Shown one piece after another: positions 17,939-26,971 of a stretch of 64,000 nt of DNA. Origin of the DNA: Flavipsychrobacter sp. (GTDB taxonomy: Bacteria > Bacteroidota > Bacteroidia > Chitinophagales > Chitinophagaceae); NCBI GenBank assembly GCA_017849575.1, contig JAFIGV010000019.1, positions 124,001 to 188,000 of the forward strand, written 5' to 3'. The notes below the pieces were generated by a model. That model saw nothing but the letters and a program-made list of their open reading frames with translations, had not been told where the DNA came from and ran no database searches. The position numbers were made by a program, and so were the translations under genes. The stretch's first letter is position 1; each line of letters opens with the position of its first letter.

Positions 17939-19105
17939 TTGAAAAGATTAGCCGTAATTGACTCGCATCCCATACAGTACAACGCTCCCATTTTTCAGCT
18001 TTTGGCAAAACGAAGTAATCTTCAGTTAAAAGTTTTTTACACCTGGGGCGAAGATGTGCTGAAAAGAAAATTTGATCCGGGCTTCGGAAAGGAGATTACC
18101 TGGGACATTCCTTTGCTTGAGGGTTATGAGTACGAATTCATGAAAAATGTAGCTCCTGAACCCAATGCAAGTTCTTTTGGCGGTATAGATAATCCAGACA
18201 TATTCCGACATATTGATGCCTGGAAGCCGGATGCACTATTGGTATTCGGATGGTCTTTTAAGACAAACCTTCGCATATTGCGCCATTACAAGGGCAAGGT
18301 GCCGATTATCTTCAGAGGAGATTCTACCTTACTCAGGGAAAAGGCCGGCTTCACCTTAAAGAAAATGGCCCGACGCCTGTTTTTGCGATGGGTGTATCGC
18401 CATGTTGATACTGCGCTTTTTGTGGGCATGCATAACAAGGCGTACTACCGCGCACATGGTGTGTCCGAGCACAAACTTGTTTATGCACCGCACGCTATTG
18501 ATAATGCACGTTTTTCTGCCCATGATGAATCCTTGCAGCGGGAAGCATCGCTTTGGAAAGCCCAACTTGGAATCCCAGGTGATCACCTTGTTGTGCTGTT
18601 TGCCGGTAAACTGGAGCCCATTAAAAATGTGGATTATCTACTGACGGTTGCAAGGCAACTGAAGAAAGAAAAAATAAGCTTCATCATCGTGGGTAATGGT
18701 CCTGAAGAGCAGCGACTGAAAAAGGAGGCAGAGCCTTTCAATCATGTTCATTTCCTCGATTTTCAAAACCAGGCTAAAATGCCATTGGTTTATCGGCTGG
18801 GCGATGTTTTGATGCTTTGCTCGCACTCAGAAACATGGGGTCTGGCGCTGAATGAGGCTATGGCTTGCGGTCTTATGATTACTGCTTCGGAAACCTGTGG
18901 TGCGGGTCCTGAGCTTATTGAGGAAGGAGTAAACGGGATCAGTTTTGCTAAGGAGGATACTACAAAAGTGGTGTCATTTCTCACCACGATGTTGCAAGAG
19001 CCCGAAGGTTTGAAGCAGGGTAAACAGAGATCAAAGGAGTTGATACAGAAGTTTAACTTTGGCACCATCGCAGAAGCCATTGAGCAAGTAGTAAACAAGG
19101 GATAA
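17939..19105 (+). CDS. Glycosyltransferase family 4 (first of a tandem pair)
   Basis: A 388-residue GT-B enzyme. The N-terminus is RLAVIDSHPIQYNAPIFQLL. The donor domain opens VVLFAGKLEPIKNVDYLLTV (about 219-238), and the E-x7-E region reads SHSETWGLALNEAMACGL (about 297-314). It is closely similar along its whole length to the next gene, including VFGW and FRGDSTLL in the middle, so the two are a tandem duplication. The TTG at 17939 is used because it gives the same N-terminus as the ATG-started paralogue. Confidence 0.9.
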   Translation: MKRLAVIDSHPIQYNAPIFQLLAKRSNLQLKVFYTWGEDVLKRKFDPGFGKEITWDIPLLEGYEYEFMKNVAPEPNASSFGGIDNPDIFRHIDAWKPDALLVFGWSFKTNLRILRHYKGKVPIIFRGDSTLLREKAGFTLKKMARRLFLRWVYRHVDTALFVGMHNKAYYRAHGVSEHKLVYAPHAIDNARFSAHDESLQREASLWKAQLGIPGDHLVVLFAGKLEPIKNVDYLLTVARQLKKEKISFIIVGNGPEEQRLKKEAEPFNHVHFLDFQNQAKMPLVYRLGDVLMLCSHSETWGLALNEAMACGLMITASETCGAGPELIEEGVNGISFAKEDTTKVVSFLTTMLQEPEGLKQGKQRSKELIQKFNFGTIAEAIEQVVNKG

Positions 19106-19118
19106 TTTTTTTGACCGT

Positions 19119-20282
19119 ATGAAGCGTCTGGCGATTGTCACCACACACCCGATTCAATATAATGCACCTGTGTTCCGGCTGTTGCAGGAAAGAAATAAAG
19201 TACATGTAAGGGTCTTTTATACCAGTGGAAAAGAGTTTGCCCGCGGAAAATTTGATATAGGATTTGGTAAGCAGATCGAATGGGATATTCCGCTCACTGA
19301 GGGTTATGATTTTGAATTTTTAGAGAATGTATCCAGGGCACCCGGATCGCACCATTACAAAGGAATAGACAATCCGGAACTGATCAATAGGATTGAAGCC
19401 TGGGGGGCAGATGCAGTGTTGGTTTTTGGATGGCGGCTCAAATCGCATCTCAAAGTCCTTCGACATTTCAGAGGCAAAAGCCGGGTTCTTTTTCGGGGGG
19501 ACAGCACCTTGCTGGATGAGAAGCCCGGATTGAAGGCTGGCATACGTCGGGCGATTTTGGGCTGGGTTTACCGACATGTGGATGTAGCGCTTTACGCCGG
19601 TAGTGCAAACTATGCATACTATATCGCCCACGGACTTAAATCATCTCAATTGGTATATGCGCCGCATGCAGTCGATAACGAGCGATTTATGCAAGTGGAC
19701 AGCGATCAGGTGAGTGAACTGGAAGTGTGGAAACAGGAATTAGGTATCAGTGACGAAAATTTTCCGATTTTATTTGCCGGGAAAATGATTCCCAAAAAAA
19801 ATCCCGGCTTTCTTGTGGAACTGTCCAAATTGCTGCCTGATCCTCGAGTGCGTTTCCTTTTTGCTGGACAGGGCGAATTGTTGGAAGCTCTGAAAAAGGA
19901 AGTGGCAAATGATAACCGGTTTATTTTTATCGGATTTCAGAATCAAACAAGGATGCCTTTATTGTACAGGCTTGCCAAAGTTTTTGTGCTACCGAGCTAC
20001 GGTCCTGGCGAAACCTGGGGACTTGCTGTGAATGAGGCCATGTGTTGTGGGCTACCCGTCATTGTTTCAAATAAATGCGGCTGCGCCGAAGACTTAGTGG
20101 CCAACAGCAATAATGGTAAAGTCTGCAGCCCTGACGACACAGAAAGTACCGCAAAATATATTAAGGCGTTTCTGGAAGAACCATCACTTTACCTTACAGC
20201 TTCGAAAGCTGCTTCAGAACACATCAAAAGTTTTAACTTCGCGGCAATTGCAGCAGCCGTAGAAGGCGCGTGCATCTTTTAA
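19119..20282 (+). CDS. Glycosyltransferase family 4 (second of a tandem pair)
   Basis: A 387-residue paralogue of the preceding protein with the same landmarks: RLAIVTTHPIQYNAPVFRLL, FGWRLKSHLKVLRHFRGKS, LFRGDSTLL, FPILFAGKMIPKKNPGFLV and GETWGLAVNEAMCCGLPVIV. Thirteen bases separate the two genes. Divergence over the acceptor-facing N-terminal half suggests they act on different acceptors while using a similar donor, but that is inference. Confidence 0.9.
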   Translation: MKRLAIVTTHPIQYNAPVFRLLQERNKVHVRVFYTSGKEFARGKFDIGFGKQIEWDIPLTEGYDFEFLENVSRAPGSHHYKGIDNPELINRIEAWGADAVLVFGWRLKSHLKVLRHFRGKSRVLFRGDSTLLDEKPGLKAGIRRAILGWVYRHVDVALYAGSANYAYYIAHGLKSSQLVYAPHAVDNERFMQVDSDQVSELEVWKQELGISDENFPILFAGKMIPKKNPGFLVELSKLLPDPRVRFLFAGQGELLEALKKEVANDNRFIFIGFQNQTRMPLLYRLAKVFVLPSYGPGETWGLAVNEAMCCGLPVIVSNKCGCAEDLVANSNNGKVCSPDDTESTAKYIKAFLEEPSLYLTASKAASEHIKSFNFAAIAAAVEGACIF

Positions 20283-20288
20283 TAAGGC

Positions 20289-21671
20289 ATGAAGTATATA
20301 GTTGGTATCCTGGTTGCGGCCGGTTTGATCATGTGGGGTTTTCCGATGTATTCGTCGGCTGCTATAGGACTGTGGGTATTTACTATCTACGAGCTGTTTT
20401 TCAATTCAAATGAGCGCCTCGCTTTTCGGGAATTTATGCTTTCGTTATACGGCCTCAACTTTTTGCTTTCACCGGCACTAACCTATCACGATCCGGACCT
20501 TGCAGGTGGATATCCGATGAAAATATCGGAAGAGGCTTATTTCGAACTGGCGATTCCGGCAATGTTATGTCTGCGTGCTGGTCTTTTTTGGGTAAAGACA
20601 GAGATTTTCTCCCTTAATTTTCAGACGGTACGACTGCAGGCGATTGCCAATCAGGAGGTCTTGCGTTTTTGGCTTATTGCTGGTATCCTGCTTAAGATGG
20701 GTATGGGCTTATTCCCCGGCGACATTGGCTTTGTTGTCTATTTGTTAAGTGCCATCCGTTTTGTTGCCGCCTTTAGTCTTTATGCGGTTGACCCAAGGAA
20801 ATACCGCTGGTGGTTGCTACTCATCCTCTTTTTTGAAATCGCAACATCTGTTCAGACCGGCATGTTTCATGACACGGTGATGTGGCTGATTTTTTTTGGT
20901 CTTTATTGGGTGTTCTTAAAAAAGCCGTCTGCAGCAGCAAAGTTGGGAATTGCCTTTCTTGCACTTTGTGCCTTTATTATCCTTCAGGTTTCCAAAGCAA
21001 CCTATCGTTCGGAAAAGACAGCAGGTAATGCGGACTTCGGAACTTTTTTTTCCGTGCTTTCGGATAACGCCGATAAAGGGATTTTTGATGAGGAGAATGT
21101 GAACAGCTCAGTAAACCGGGTAAACCAGGCATGGATTTTGGCAAGTACTGTCCGCAATATGGATCGCCGTCAGGATTTTCAGGGATTCAGGTTAGTTGGT
21201 CTTTATACCGAGGCTGCCTTGCTTCCCAGGGTACTGGCGCCTAACAAGTTATCTTCCGGTAACAAAGAAATATTCAGGAAGTATTCGGGTCACTACCTGC
21301 GGGATGGTACTTCCATGGGACTGGGTGTGCTCGGCGACGGCTATGTAGCATTTGGTTATTTTGGCACCCTCTCATTTTGCCTGATTCTCGGGCTTTTGTT
21401 CGGGTTGATCTTCAAAATTGTCGAAGGGTGGGCCCGGATTTCTCCGTATTTTGTCTTTTTTGTTTTCCCCATTCTTAACTACGCCGTGCGACCAGACTGT
21501 GAAACTCAGACGATTATCACCCACCTGGTGAAGAGCACTGTCGTTTTCGGATTGCTGATGGTTTATTATCGCACGTATTTTCGTAAGCGCATTTACTTCC
21601 TTCGGAAAAAAGAGGATATGGGTCAGAAGCTGCCCGATGTGCCTGCTGCTATGCTCGCTGAACCCGGATAA
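20289..21671 (+). CDS. Wzy-like polysaccharide polymerase candidate (polytopic membrane protein)
   Basis: A 460-residue protein with roughly ten or more hydrophobic helices and a long soluble loop around residues 240-340, the general shape of Wzy/O-antigen polymerases. The sequence itself is poorly conserved, as is usual for this class. It contains SVNRVNQAWILASTVRN and a YLRDGTSMGLGVLGDGYVAFG segment near residue 340, features typical of Wzy-like proteins in Bacteroidota loci that carry an exosortase. It sits two genes upstream of the exosortase-family gene. Its role as polymerase is inferred from topology and position. Confidence 0.7.
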   Translation: MKYIVGILVAAGLIMWGFPMYSSAAIGLWVFTIYELFFNSNERLAFREFMLSLYGLNFLLSPALTYHDPDLAGGYPMKISEEAYFELAIPAMLCLRAGLFWVKTEIFSLNFQTVRLQAIANQEVLRFWLIAGILLKMGMGLFPGDIGFVVYLLSAIRFVAAFSLYAVDPRKYRWWLLLILFFEIATSVQTGMFHDTVMWLIFFGLYWVFLKKPSAAAKLGIAFLALCAFIILQVSKATYRSEKTAGNADFGTFFSVLSDNADKGIFDEENVNSSVNRVNQAWILASTVRNMDRRQDFQGFRLVGLYTEAALLPRVLAPNKLSSGNKEIFRKYSGHYLRDGTSMGLGVLGDGYVAFGYFGTLSFCLILGLLFGLIFKIVEGWARISPYFVFFVFPILNYAVRPDCETQTIITHLVKSTVVFGLLMVYYRTYFRKRIYFLRKKEDMGQKLPDVPAAMLAEPG

Positions 21672-21735
21672 GGCATTGAGCATTTAATCAGAGTTCTTGC
21701 TGTGGTGTACAACTATTGCAAACCGTTATCAATCC

Positions 21736-22833
21736 ATGTCCATCAAACTCATCTACGATTATTTCAGCCCGGCCTACAAAGCTGGCGGACCCACTCAGTC
21801 TCTGGCAAATATGGTCGCTGAGCTTGACATGCCCCTTGATGTGCTTGCTACAAATGAAGATCTTGACCGTACTGTTCTGGATGTGGATGCCGACTGTTGG
21901 ATACCCCTGGATAAGCACTCCAAAAAGAAAGTATGGTATTGCTCCGCAGGCCGGCGCACTTTAAGCCAAATCATTGGGTCGGAAGATGTGCTTTTTATTA
22001 ATTCCATCTTTTCGCACCACTTCGACTATACAGCAATAATCAGGAGCAAGGCAGGTAGAAAAATTGTCTCCCCAAGGGGTATGCTTGACCCCGGTTCCCT
22101 AAGTCAGAAGCGCTTAAAAAAGCGCATTTACCTTGCCCTCTGGAAAATCCGGGGACTGGATAAGAGGGTGGAATGGCATGCAACAACAGAGCTGGAAAAA
22201 GAAAATATCCAACGGGTATTCGGTCGGCGCGCTAAGGTTTGGGTGGTGCCTAATCTACCCAAAACTTTGCCTTTTCTGCCCAAAACCAAAGAAACCGGAA
22301 GGCTGAAGATGGCAAGCATCGCCGTAATAAGCCCCATGAAGAACCATAAGCTGGTGTTAGAAGCACTCAGCAAATCTAAAGAATGGGTAGAGTGGGATAT
22401 CTACGGACCAGTAAAGGATGGTGAATACTGGACACAGTGCCTGGAAATGATTCACAAACTGCCGCCCAGCATCACTGTGAATTATCATGGCGATATTCCC
22501 CCTGCGGCAGTCACTGACGCTCTCGAAAAGGTGCATATTGCCATGTTGCCCAGTAAAAGCGAAAACTTCGGTCATTCAATATATGAGGCACTGACTGCAG
22601 GAAAACCCGTAGTGACGAGCCACAACACACCCTGGAATGGGATGGAAGCTGCTTCAGCGGGTATCAATGTCGGGGTGGATAGCACAAATGACCTCCAAAA
22701 GGCCATTTCTTTTTTCTCCGGAATGGGTCCTGAAGTTTATGAACGATGGAGTAAAGCCGCGCGTAACTTTGCCCTGGAGGCTACAGACCTGCCAGCCATC
22801 AAAGCAGGCTATGAGGAGATGTTTGGGATATAG
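21736..22833 (+). CDS. Glycosyltransferase family 4, exosortase-locus type
   Basis: A 365-residue GT-B enzyme beginning MSIKLIYDYFSPAYKAGGPT, with SPRGMLDPGSLSQKRLKKRI (about 113-132) and the donor motif LPSKSENFGHSIYEALTAGKPVV (about 272-294). The AGGP loop plus SPRGML block mark a recognisable GT4 subgroup. I recall it as a regular neighbour of exosortases in Bacteroidota, and here too it is directly followed by one. An in-frame TTG at 21697 would add 13 unlikely residues, so ATG 21736 is preferred. Confidence 0.85.
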   Translation: MSIKLIYDYFSPAYKAGGPTQSLANMVAELDMPLDVLATNEDLDRTVLDVDADCWIPLDKHSKKKVWYCSAGRRTLSQIIGSEDVLFINSIFSHHFDYTAIIRSKAGRKIVSPRGMLDPGSLSQKRLKKRIYLALWKIRGLDKRVEWHATTELEKENIQRVFGRRAKVWVVPNLPKTLPFLPKTKETGRLKMASIAVISPMKNHKLVLEALSKSKEWVEWDIYGPVKDGEYWTQCLEMIHKLPPSITVNYHGDIPPAAVTDALEKVHIAMLPSKSENFGHSIYEALTAGKPVVTSHNTPWNGMEAASAGINVGVDSTNDLQKAISFFSGMGPEVYERWSKAARNFALEATDLPAIKAGYEEMFGI

Positions 22834-22850
22834 ATTCTAACTTTTTTTAC

Positions 22851-23426
22851 ATGAATGTTCATTTTTCGAGGCTAAGAAGCCATCGTTATTTTCCTGTAGG
22901 ACTATTTCTTGTGCTGTACGCTTTCTTTTATTTCGGCAATAAGTTCTACACCGGCATCACCGTTCCGGGTAATCTATACAGTTCCTTTCTTGATCAATAT
23001 TTAAACTACGTCAAGTGGTTTCGCCATGTACTACTTGAAGGTGCCGCATTCTTCATGCGCATTTTTGGCCATAGCACTACCATACATGAACATGGGGTAA
23101 AGCTGGAGAACGGATATGGTGTACAACTGATTTATGCCTGCATGGGTTTTGCGATTTATAGTTTTTGGTGGGCCATGATCCTTGCCTTTCCTCAAACCCT
23201 GAAGAATAAGCTGCTCTATCTGCTGGGCGGTACCTTTCTGATTACCCTTCTCAATATGATCCGTATCGCTGCGGTAGGGCTTGTATTTAATTCAGACTGG
23301 GGAAGACAACACCGGAACATCGATCACCATTTTATTTTCAATGTAGTGGTGTATCTCATTCTTTTTTATATGCTATACCGGTGGTTTAACCTCAAATCAC
23401 CGTCAGGTCCGGCCCGCACAGAGTAA
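22851..23426 (+). CDS. Exosortase/archaeosortase family protein (short form, XrtY-like context)
   Basis: A 191-residue inner-membrane protein with about four to five hydrophobic helices. The three catalytic residues of the exosortase/archaeosortase superfamily can be placed: Cys in LIYACMGFAIYSFWW (about 99), Arg in LNMIRIAAVGLVF (about 139) and His in NIDHHFIFNVVVYL (about 157-158). The full family form is longer; this short form is typical of Bacteroidota exosortases coded within polysaccharide loci. Its neighbours, a Wzy-like protein and a GT4 enzyme, match the arrangement I recall for exosortase Y. No PEP-CTERM-type target is visible nearby. Confidence 0.82.
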   Translation: MNVHFSRLRSHRYFPVGLFLVLYAFFYFGNKFYTGITVPGNLYSSFLDQYLNYVKWFRHVLLEGAAFFMRIFGHSTTIHEHGVKLENGYGVQLIYACMGFAIYSFWWAMILAFPQTLKNKLLYLLGGTFLITLLNMIRIAAVGLVFNSDWGRQHRNIDHHFIFNVVVYLILFYMLYRWFNLKSPSGPARTE

Positions 23427-23471
23427 TATTATTATGCTGCGCCTGCGCTCGCATCCCAAGTTCAGAGTCAC

Positions 23472-23479
23472 TATCTTCG
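23472..23479 (+). promoter_or_regulatory. Candidate Bacteroidota -7 box upstream of the carbamoyltransferase
   Basis: TATCTTCG lies 33 bases before the ATG at 23513, within an 86-bp gap that is long for this locus. It fits the TAnnTTTG-type -7 element of Bacteroidota housekeeping sigma factor with one mismatch. It may start an internal transcript for the last part of the cluster. Confidence 0.4.
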
Positions 23480-23512
23480 CGGCGCATTACACACCAACAC
23501 GAAAACATTAAC

Positions 23513-25237
23513 ATGATCATACTAGGTATTAATGCTTACCATGCAGACAGTTCCGCCGCCATTTTTGTGGACGGTACAATGATAGCCGCCACAGAGGAAG
23601 AACGCTTCCGGCGCATAAAGCACTGGGCAGGCTTTCCCTCGGAGGCCGTGCAGTTTTGCCTGCGTGAAGCCGGAGTAACACTCCGCGATGTGGATTATGT
23701 ATGCATCGGTCGCGACCCTAAGGCCAAGCGATGGAACAAAGTGAAGTATGTGCTCGGAAATATTGGCAGAAAGAATACACTACTGAGCGACAGAATCAAG
23801 AACTCAAAGAAAGTTGCGACGATCGAAGAGGAACTCGCGGCTCTTTCCGGGCTTACGGAAACGGAGATCCGGCCGAAGATAAAAAACGTTGAGCATCACC
23901 GGAGCCACCTCGCCTCAGCATTTTTTGCCAGTCCCTTTGAAGAGTCTGCCATCCTTTCTATCGACGGTTCAGGAGATTTCACAACCACAATGCTGGCTGT
24001 GGGCAGAGGTAATCAGATAGAGGTGCTTGATTCACTGGATTTTCCGGTTTCAGCAGGTTTGTTTTATACTGCCTTTACTCAATACCTCGGCTTCCCGCAC
24101 TATGGCGACGAATACAAAGTGATGGGTCTTGCTCCTTACGGGGAACCTAAGTATGTGGAAGAAATCCGGAAGATCATCAAATTCACCGACAATGGTTTGT
24201 TCGACTGGGATGAGACCTACTTCACATCTCCAACAGAAATCAAACTCGGTTACGAAAACAATATTCCTTCAGTGTCGGTTTTGTACAGCCCGAAGCTGGA
24301 AATGCTTTTCGGCAAGGCCAGACAAAACGGAGAGGATCTTACGCAGAAACATAAAGATATCGCAGCATCCGTGCAGCGGGTTTGTGAGGAGCTGATCATC
24401 CATATCCTGCAACATTTGCAAAAAAGAACAGGCTTAAAAAATGTTTGTATCGCAGGAGGTGTGGCCCAGAATTCTGTGGCCAACGGTAAAGTGTTGAGCA
24501 GTACCAGCTTTGAACATCTTTATATACCTTCTGCGGGCCACGATGCTGGCATTTCGATGGGAGCCGCACTATATGTGTATAACCATGAACTCAAACAGCC
24601 CCGCTCTAAAGCAATCTACAGCGCATACACCGGAAGCAGGTTTACCAACGAAGAAATTGAAGCATTCTTAAAAGAAAGAGGGATAAAGTATGAGCGACTG
24701 GCAGATGATGCGTTGTATGAAAAGGTGACCCGAAAACTGATGGAGCCCGGTGTGGTAGGCTGGTTTAGCGGAAGAGCGGAATTCGGTCCACGCGCCTTAG
24801 GCGGCAGAAGCATCATCGCAGACCCGCGCAATCCGAAGGCAAAGGACCTGTTGAACGCCAAAATCAAGCGTCGCGAAAGTTTCCGGCCATTCGCGCCGTC
24901 CATTCTGAAAGAGTACACCGGCGACTATTTTACCAAGGTCGAAGATGTACCGTTCATGGAGAAGGTATTTCCGATCAAGCCTGAAAAACATACAGAAATA
25001 CCGGCCGTAACCCATGTGGATGGAACCGGCCGATTGCAAACCGTGATGAAAGATGTGAGCCCGAGATATTGGGCGCTGATCGATAAGTTTCGCGAAAAGA
25101 CAGGAGTGCCCATTTTACTGAACACTTCTTTTAACGAAAATGAACCCATTGTAAATACTCCGGCTGAAGCGCTGGATTGCTTTCTGCGCACGCAGATGGA
25201 CATGCTGGTGCTTGAAAACTGCGTCATTGAACGGTAG
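23513..25237 (+). CDS. NodU/CmcH-family carbamoyltransferase
   Basis: A 574-residue enzyme with both expected domains. The N-terminal kinase-like domain contains ILGINAYHADSSAAIF, VEHHRSHLASAFFAS (metal-binding His residues, about 126-140) and SIDGSGD. The C-terminal YrdC-like domain contains FSGRAEFGPRALGGRSI (about 417-433). These enzymes use carbamoyl phosphate and ATP to carbamoylate hydroxyls of sugars, antibiotics or Nod factors. In this place it most likely carbamoylates a sugar of the polysaccharide. The length is normal and no key motif is missing. Confidence 0.92.
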   Translation: MIILGINAYHADSSAAIFVDGTMIAATEEERFRRIKHWAGFPSEAVQFCLREAGVTLRDVDYVCIGRDPKAKRWNKVKYVLGNIGRKNTLLSDRIKNSKKVATIEEELAALSGLTETEIRPKIKNVEHHRSHLASAFFASPFEESAILSIDGSGDFTTTMLAVGRGNQIEVLDSLDFPVSAGLFYTAFTQYLGFPHYGDEYKVMGLAPYGEPKYVEEIRKIIKFTDNGLFDWDETYFTSPTEIKLGYENNIPSVSVLYSPKLEMLFGKARQNGEDLTQKHKDIAASVQRVCEELIIHILQHLQKRTGLKNVCIAGGVAQNSVANGKVLSSTSFEHLYIPSAGHDAGISMGAALYVYNHELKQPRSKAIYSAYTGSRFTNEEIEAFLKERGIKYERLADDALYEKVTRKLMEPGVVGWFSGRAEFGPRALGGRSIIADPRNPKAKDLLNAKIKRRESFRPFAPSILKEYTGDYFTKVEDVPFMEKVFPIKPEKHTEIPAVTHVDGTGRLQTVMKDVSPRYWALIDKFREKTGVPILLNTSFNENEPIVNTPAEALDCFLRTQMDMLVLENCVIER

Positions 25238-25245
25238 CTCCTGCG

Positions 25246-26001
25246 ATGAAGATTTCCATCATCACCGTTGTTTATAATAATGCTGCAACCATTGGGCAGA
25301 CCATTGCCTCTGTTCTCGAACAGGATTATCCGGATATCGAGTACATAATCATTGATGGAAAATCTACCGATGGTACAATGGACATTGTACGGTCGTATGG
25401 AGAACAGATTTCACAGGTCGTTTCAGAACAGGACCAGGGCATTTACGACGCCATGAATAAAGGCATCCGGATGGCTACCGGCAGCGTGGTGGGCATCCTG
25501 AATGCAGACGATTTTTTTTATGATAAGCATGTGGTATCAGCCATTGCAGATGCCTTTTTGGAGGATGAAGACCTGGAGGCCACCATCGCGGATATAGTGT
25601 TTGTGAAAGAAGACGAACAGGAAAAAGTACTCCGGCATTACAGCGCCGGCAAATGGCGTCCTTCAAAGTTTGCCTGGGGATACATGCCACCACATCCCAG
25701 CTTTTTTTGCAAGCGAACACTTTTTGGGAAATTCGGGTATTACCAGATCGATTACAAAATTGCGGCAGACTATGAGTTGCTGATCCGGTTTCTGTTGGTG
25801 AATAAAATCCGATTCCGATACCTGCCCCTCATTACCACCAAAATGCGCATGGGTGGCGCCAGCACAAGAAATCTAAACAGTATCATCACCCTCAACCGCG
25901 AAATAAAAAGAGGATGCACCGAAAACAAGATTTATACCAACTACCTGATGATTTATTCCAAATACTTCTTCAAGCCTTTTGAGTTCTTGTTCAATAAATA
26001 G
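25246..26001 (+). CDS. Glycosyltransferase family 2
   Basis: A compact 251-residue GT2 enzyme with ISIITVVYNNAATIGQTIAS at the N-terminus, IIDGKSTDGTMDI (about 35-47), the metal site LNADDFFYD (about 84-92) and PHPSFFCKR, a phosphate/acceptor motif common in WcaA-like transferases. It is eight bases downstream of the carbamoyltransferase. Unlike several others here it keeps little beyond the catalytic domain. Confidence 0.9.
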   Translation: MKISIITVVYNNAATIGQTIASVLEQDYPDIEYIIIDGKSTDGTMDIVRSYGEQISQVVSEQDQGIYDAMNKGIRMATGSVVGILNADDFFYDKHVVSAIADAFLEDEDLEATIADIVFVKEDEQEKVLRHYSAGKWRPSKFAWGYMPPHPSFFCKRTLFGKFGYYQIDYKIAADYELLIRFLLVNKIRFRYLPLITTKMRMGGASTRNLNSIITLNREIKRGCTENKIYTNYLMIYSKYFFKPFEFLFNK

Positions 26002-26024
26002 CTGTTTACTAAAAAGATTTTCAC

Positions 26025-26960
26025 TTGAAAATACTGGTGACCGGTGCCCGGGGGTTTATAGGGCAGAACCTGCTCCCCTACCTTCGAAAGGCGCTGCCTG
26101 ATATTGAAATTCATACTCTCGGTCGCGATCATTGCGATCATAGCTGGACGGAAGTTTCAGAAGCCGCCTTGCAGCCCTACGATGCTATTGTTCATCTGGC
26201 AGGTAAAGCGCACGATACCCGCAATACCAGTGCTCCTGACTCTTATTTTGAAGTGAATACAACCCTGACCCGCCAGCTCTATGATGCCTACAAAAGCCGA
26301 CCGGGCGGAAAGTTTATTTTCGTTTCCAGTGTAAAAGCCGCTGCAGACTCTGTAGAGGGTGTGCTGATAGAAGAAACGCCTGCACAACCACAAACACCGT
26401 ACGGCCAGTCTAAGCGAGCCGCCGAAGAGTATATCGAATCGAACACCGGTGCCCTTGCAGCATTTTATATTTTACGCCCCTGCATGGTACATGGGCCGGG
26501 TAACAAAGGCAACCTTAATCTTCTGTATCAGTTTGCCCGAAAAGGTATTCCTTATCCACTTGCGGCCTTTAATAACGAGCGTTCGTTTCTGAGCGTGGAG
26601 AATTTCTGCTATGTTTTGCAGGAGTTGTTAGTCCGCAATATTCCATCCGGAATTTATCACCTTGCTGACGATCAGGCATTATCCACCAATCAGCTTATGA
26701 AAATTATAGCTGAGGCAAGCGGCAGACAGGCAAAACTCTGGCAGGTGCCGCCTGCGTTGATCAGATTGCTGGCGCGCGCAGGAGATGTGCTGCATCTGCC
26801 CCTGAATTCAGAACGGCTTCGGAAGCTGACGGAAAATTATGTGGTCAGCAACAATCGCATCAGGAACGCCTTGGGCATTTCTGCTCTGCCCGTCAGTGCA
26901 ACAGAAGGTCTTACAAAAACTATCCGTTCTTTTGCGGCACATTCATCATCTAAGCCATAA
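26025..26960 (+). CDS. NAD-dependent epimerase/dehydratase (extended SDR)
   Basis: A 311-residue extended short-chain dehydrogenase. It has the NAD-binding TGARGFIGQNL (about 6-16), LAGKAHDT, FVSSVKAA carrying the catalytic Ser/Thr position, and PYGQSKRAAEEY with the YxxxK pair (about 125-136). Members of this kind convert nucleotide-sugar C4 groups. The pairing with a MraY/WecA-type transferase immediately downstream is frequent in O-antigen and capsule loci, where the SDR makes the first sugar donor (QuiNAc/FucNAc type). The exact product cannot be decided. The start is TTG at 26025. Confidence 0.85.
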   Translation: MKILVTGARGFIGQNLLPYLRKALPDIEIHTLGRDHCDHSWTEVSEAALQPYDAIVHLAGKAHDTRNTSAPDSYFEVNTTLTRQLYDAYKSRPGGKFIFVSSVKAAADSVEGVLIEETPAQPQTPYGQSKRAAEEYIESNTGALAAFYILRPCMVHGPGNKGNLNLLYQFARKGIPYPLAAFNNERSFLSVENFCYVLQELLVRNIPSGIYHLADDQALSTNQLMKIIAEASGRQAKLWQVPPALIRLLARAGDVLHLPLNSERLRKLTENYVVSNNRIRNALGISALPVSATEGLTKTIRSFAAHSSSKP

Positions 26961-26971
26961 AATTCATCCGC

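Noticed and set aside
23433-23510. A 25-codon frame between the exosortase-family gene and the carbamoyltransferase gene, considered as an exosortase target
   Set aside because: It lacks a signal peptide, a transmembrane helix and a sorting motif, and it contains the likely promoter of the next gene.
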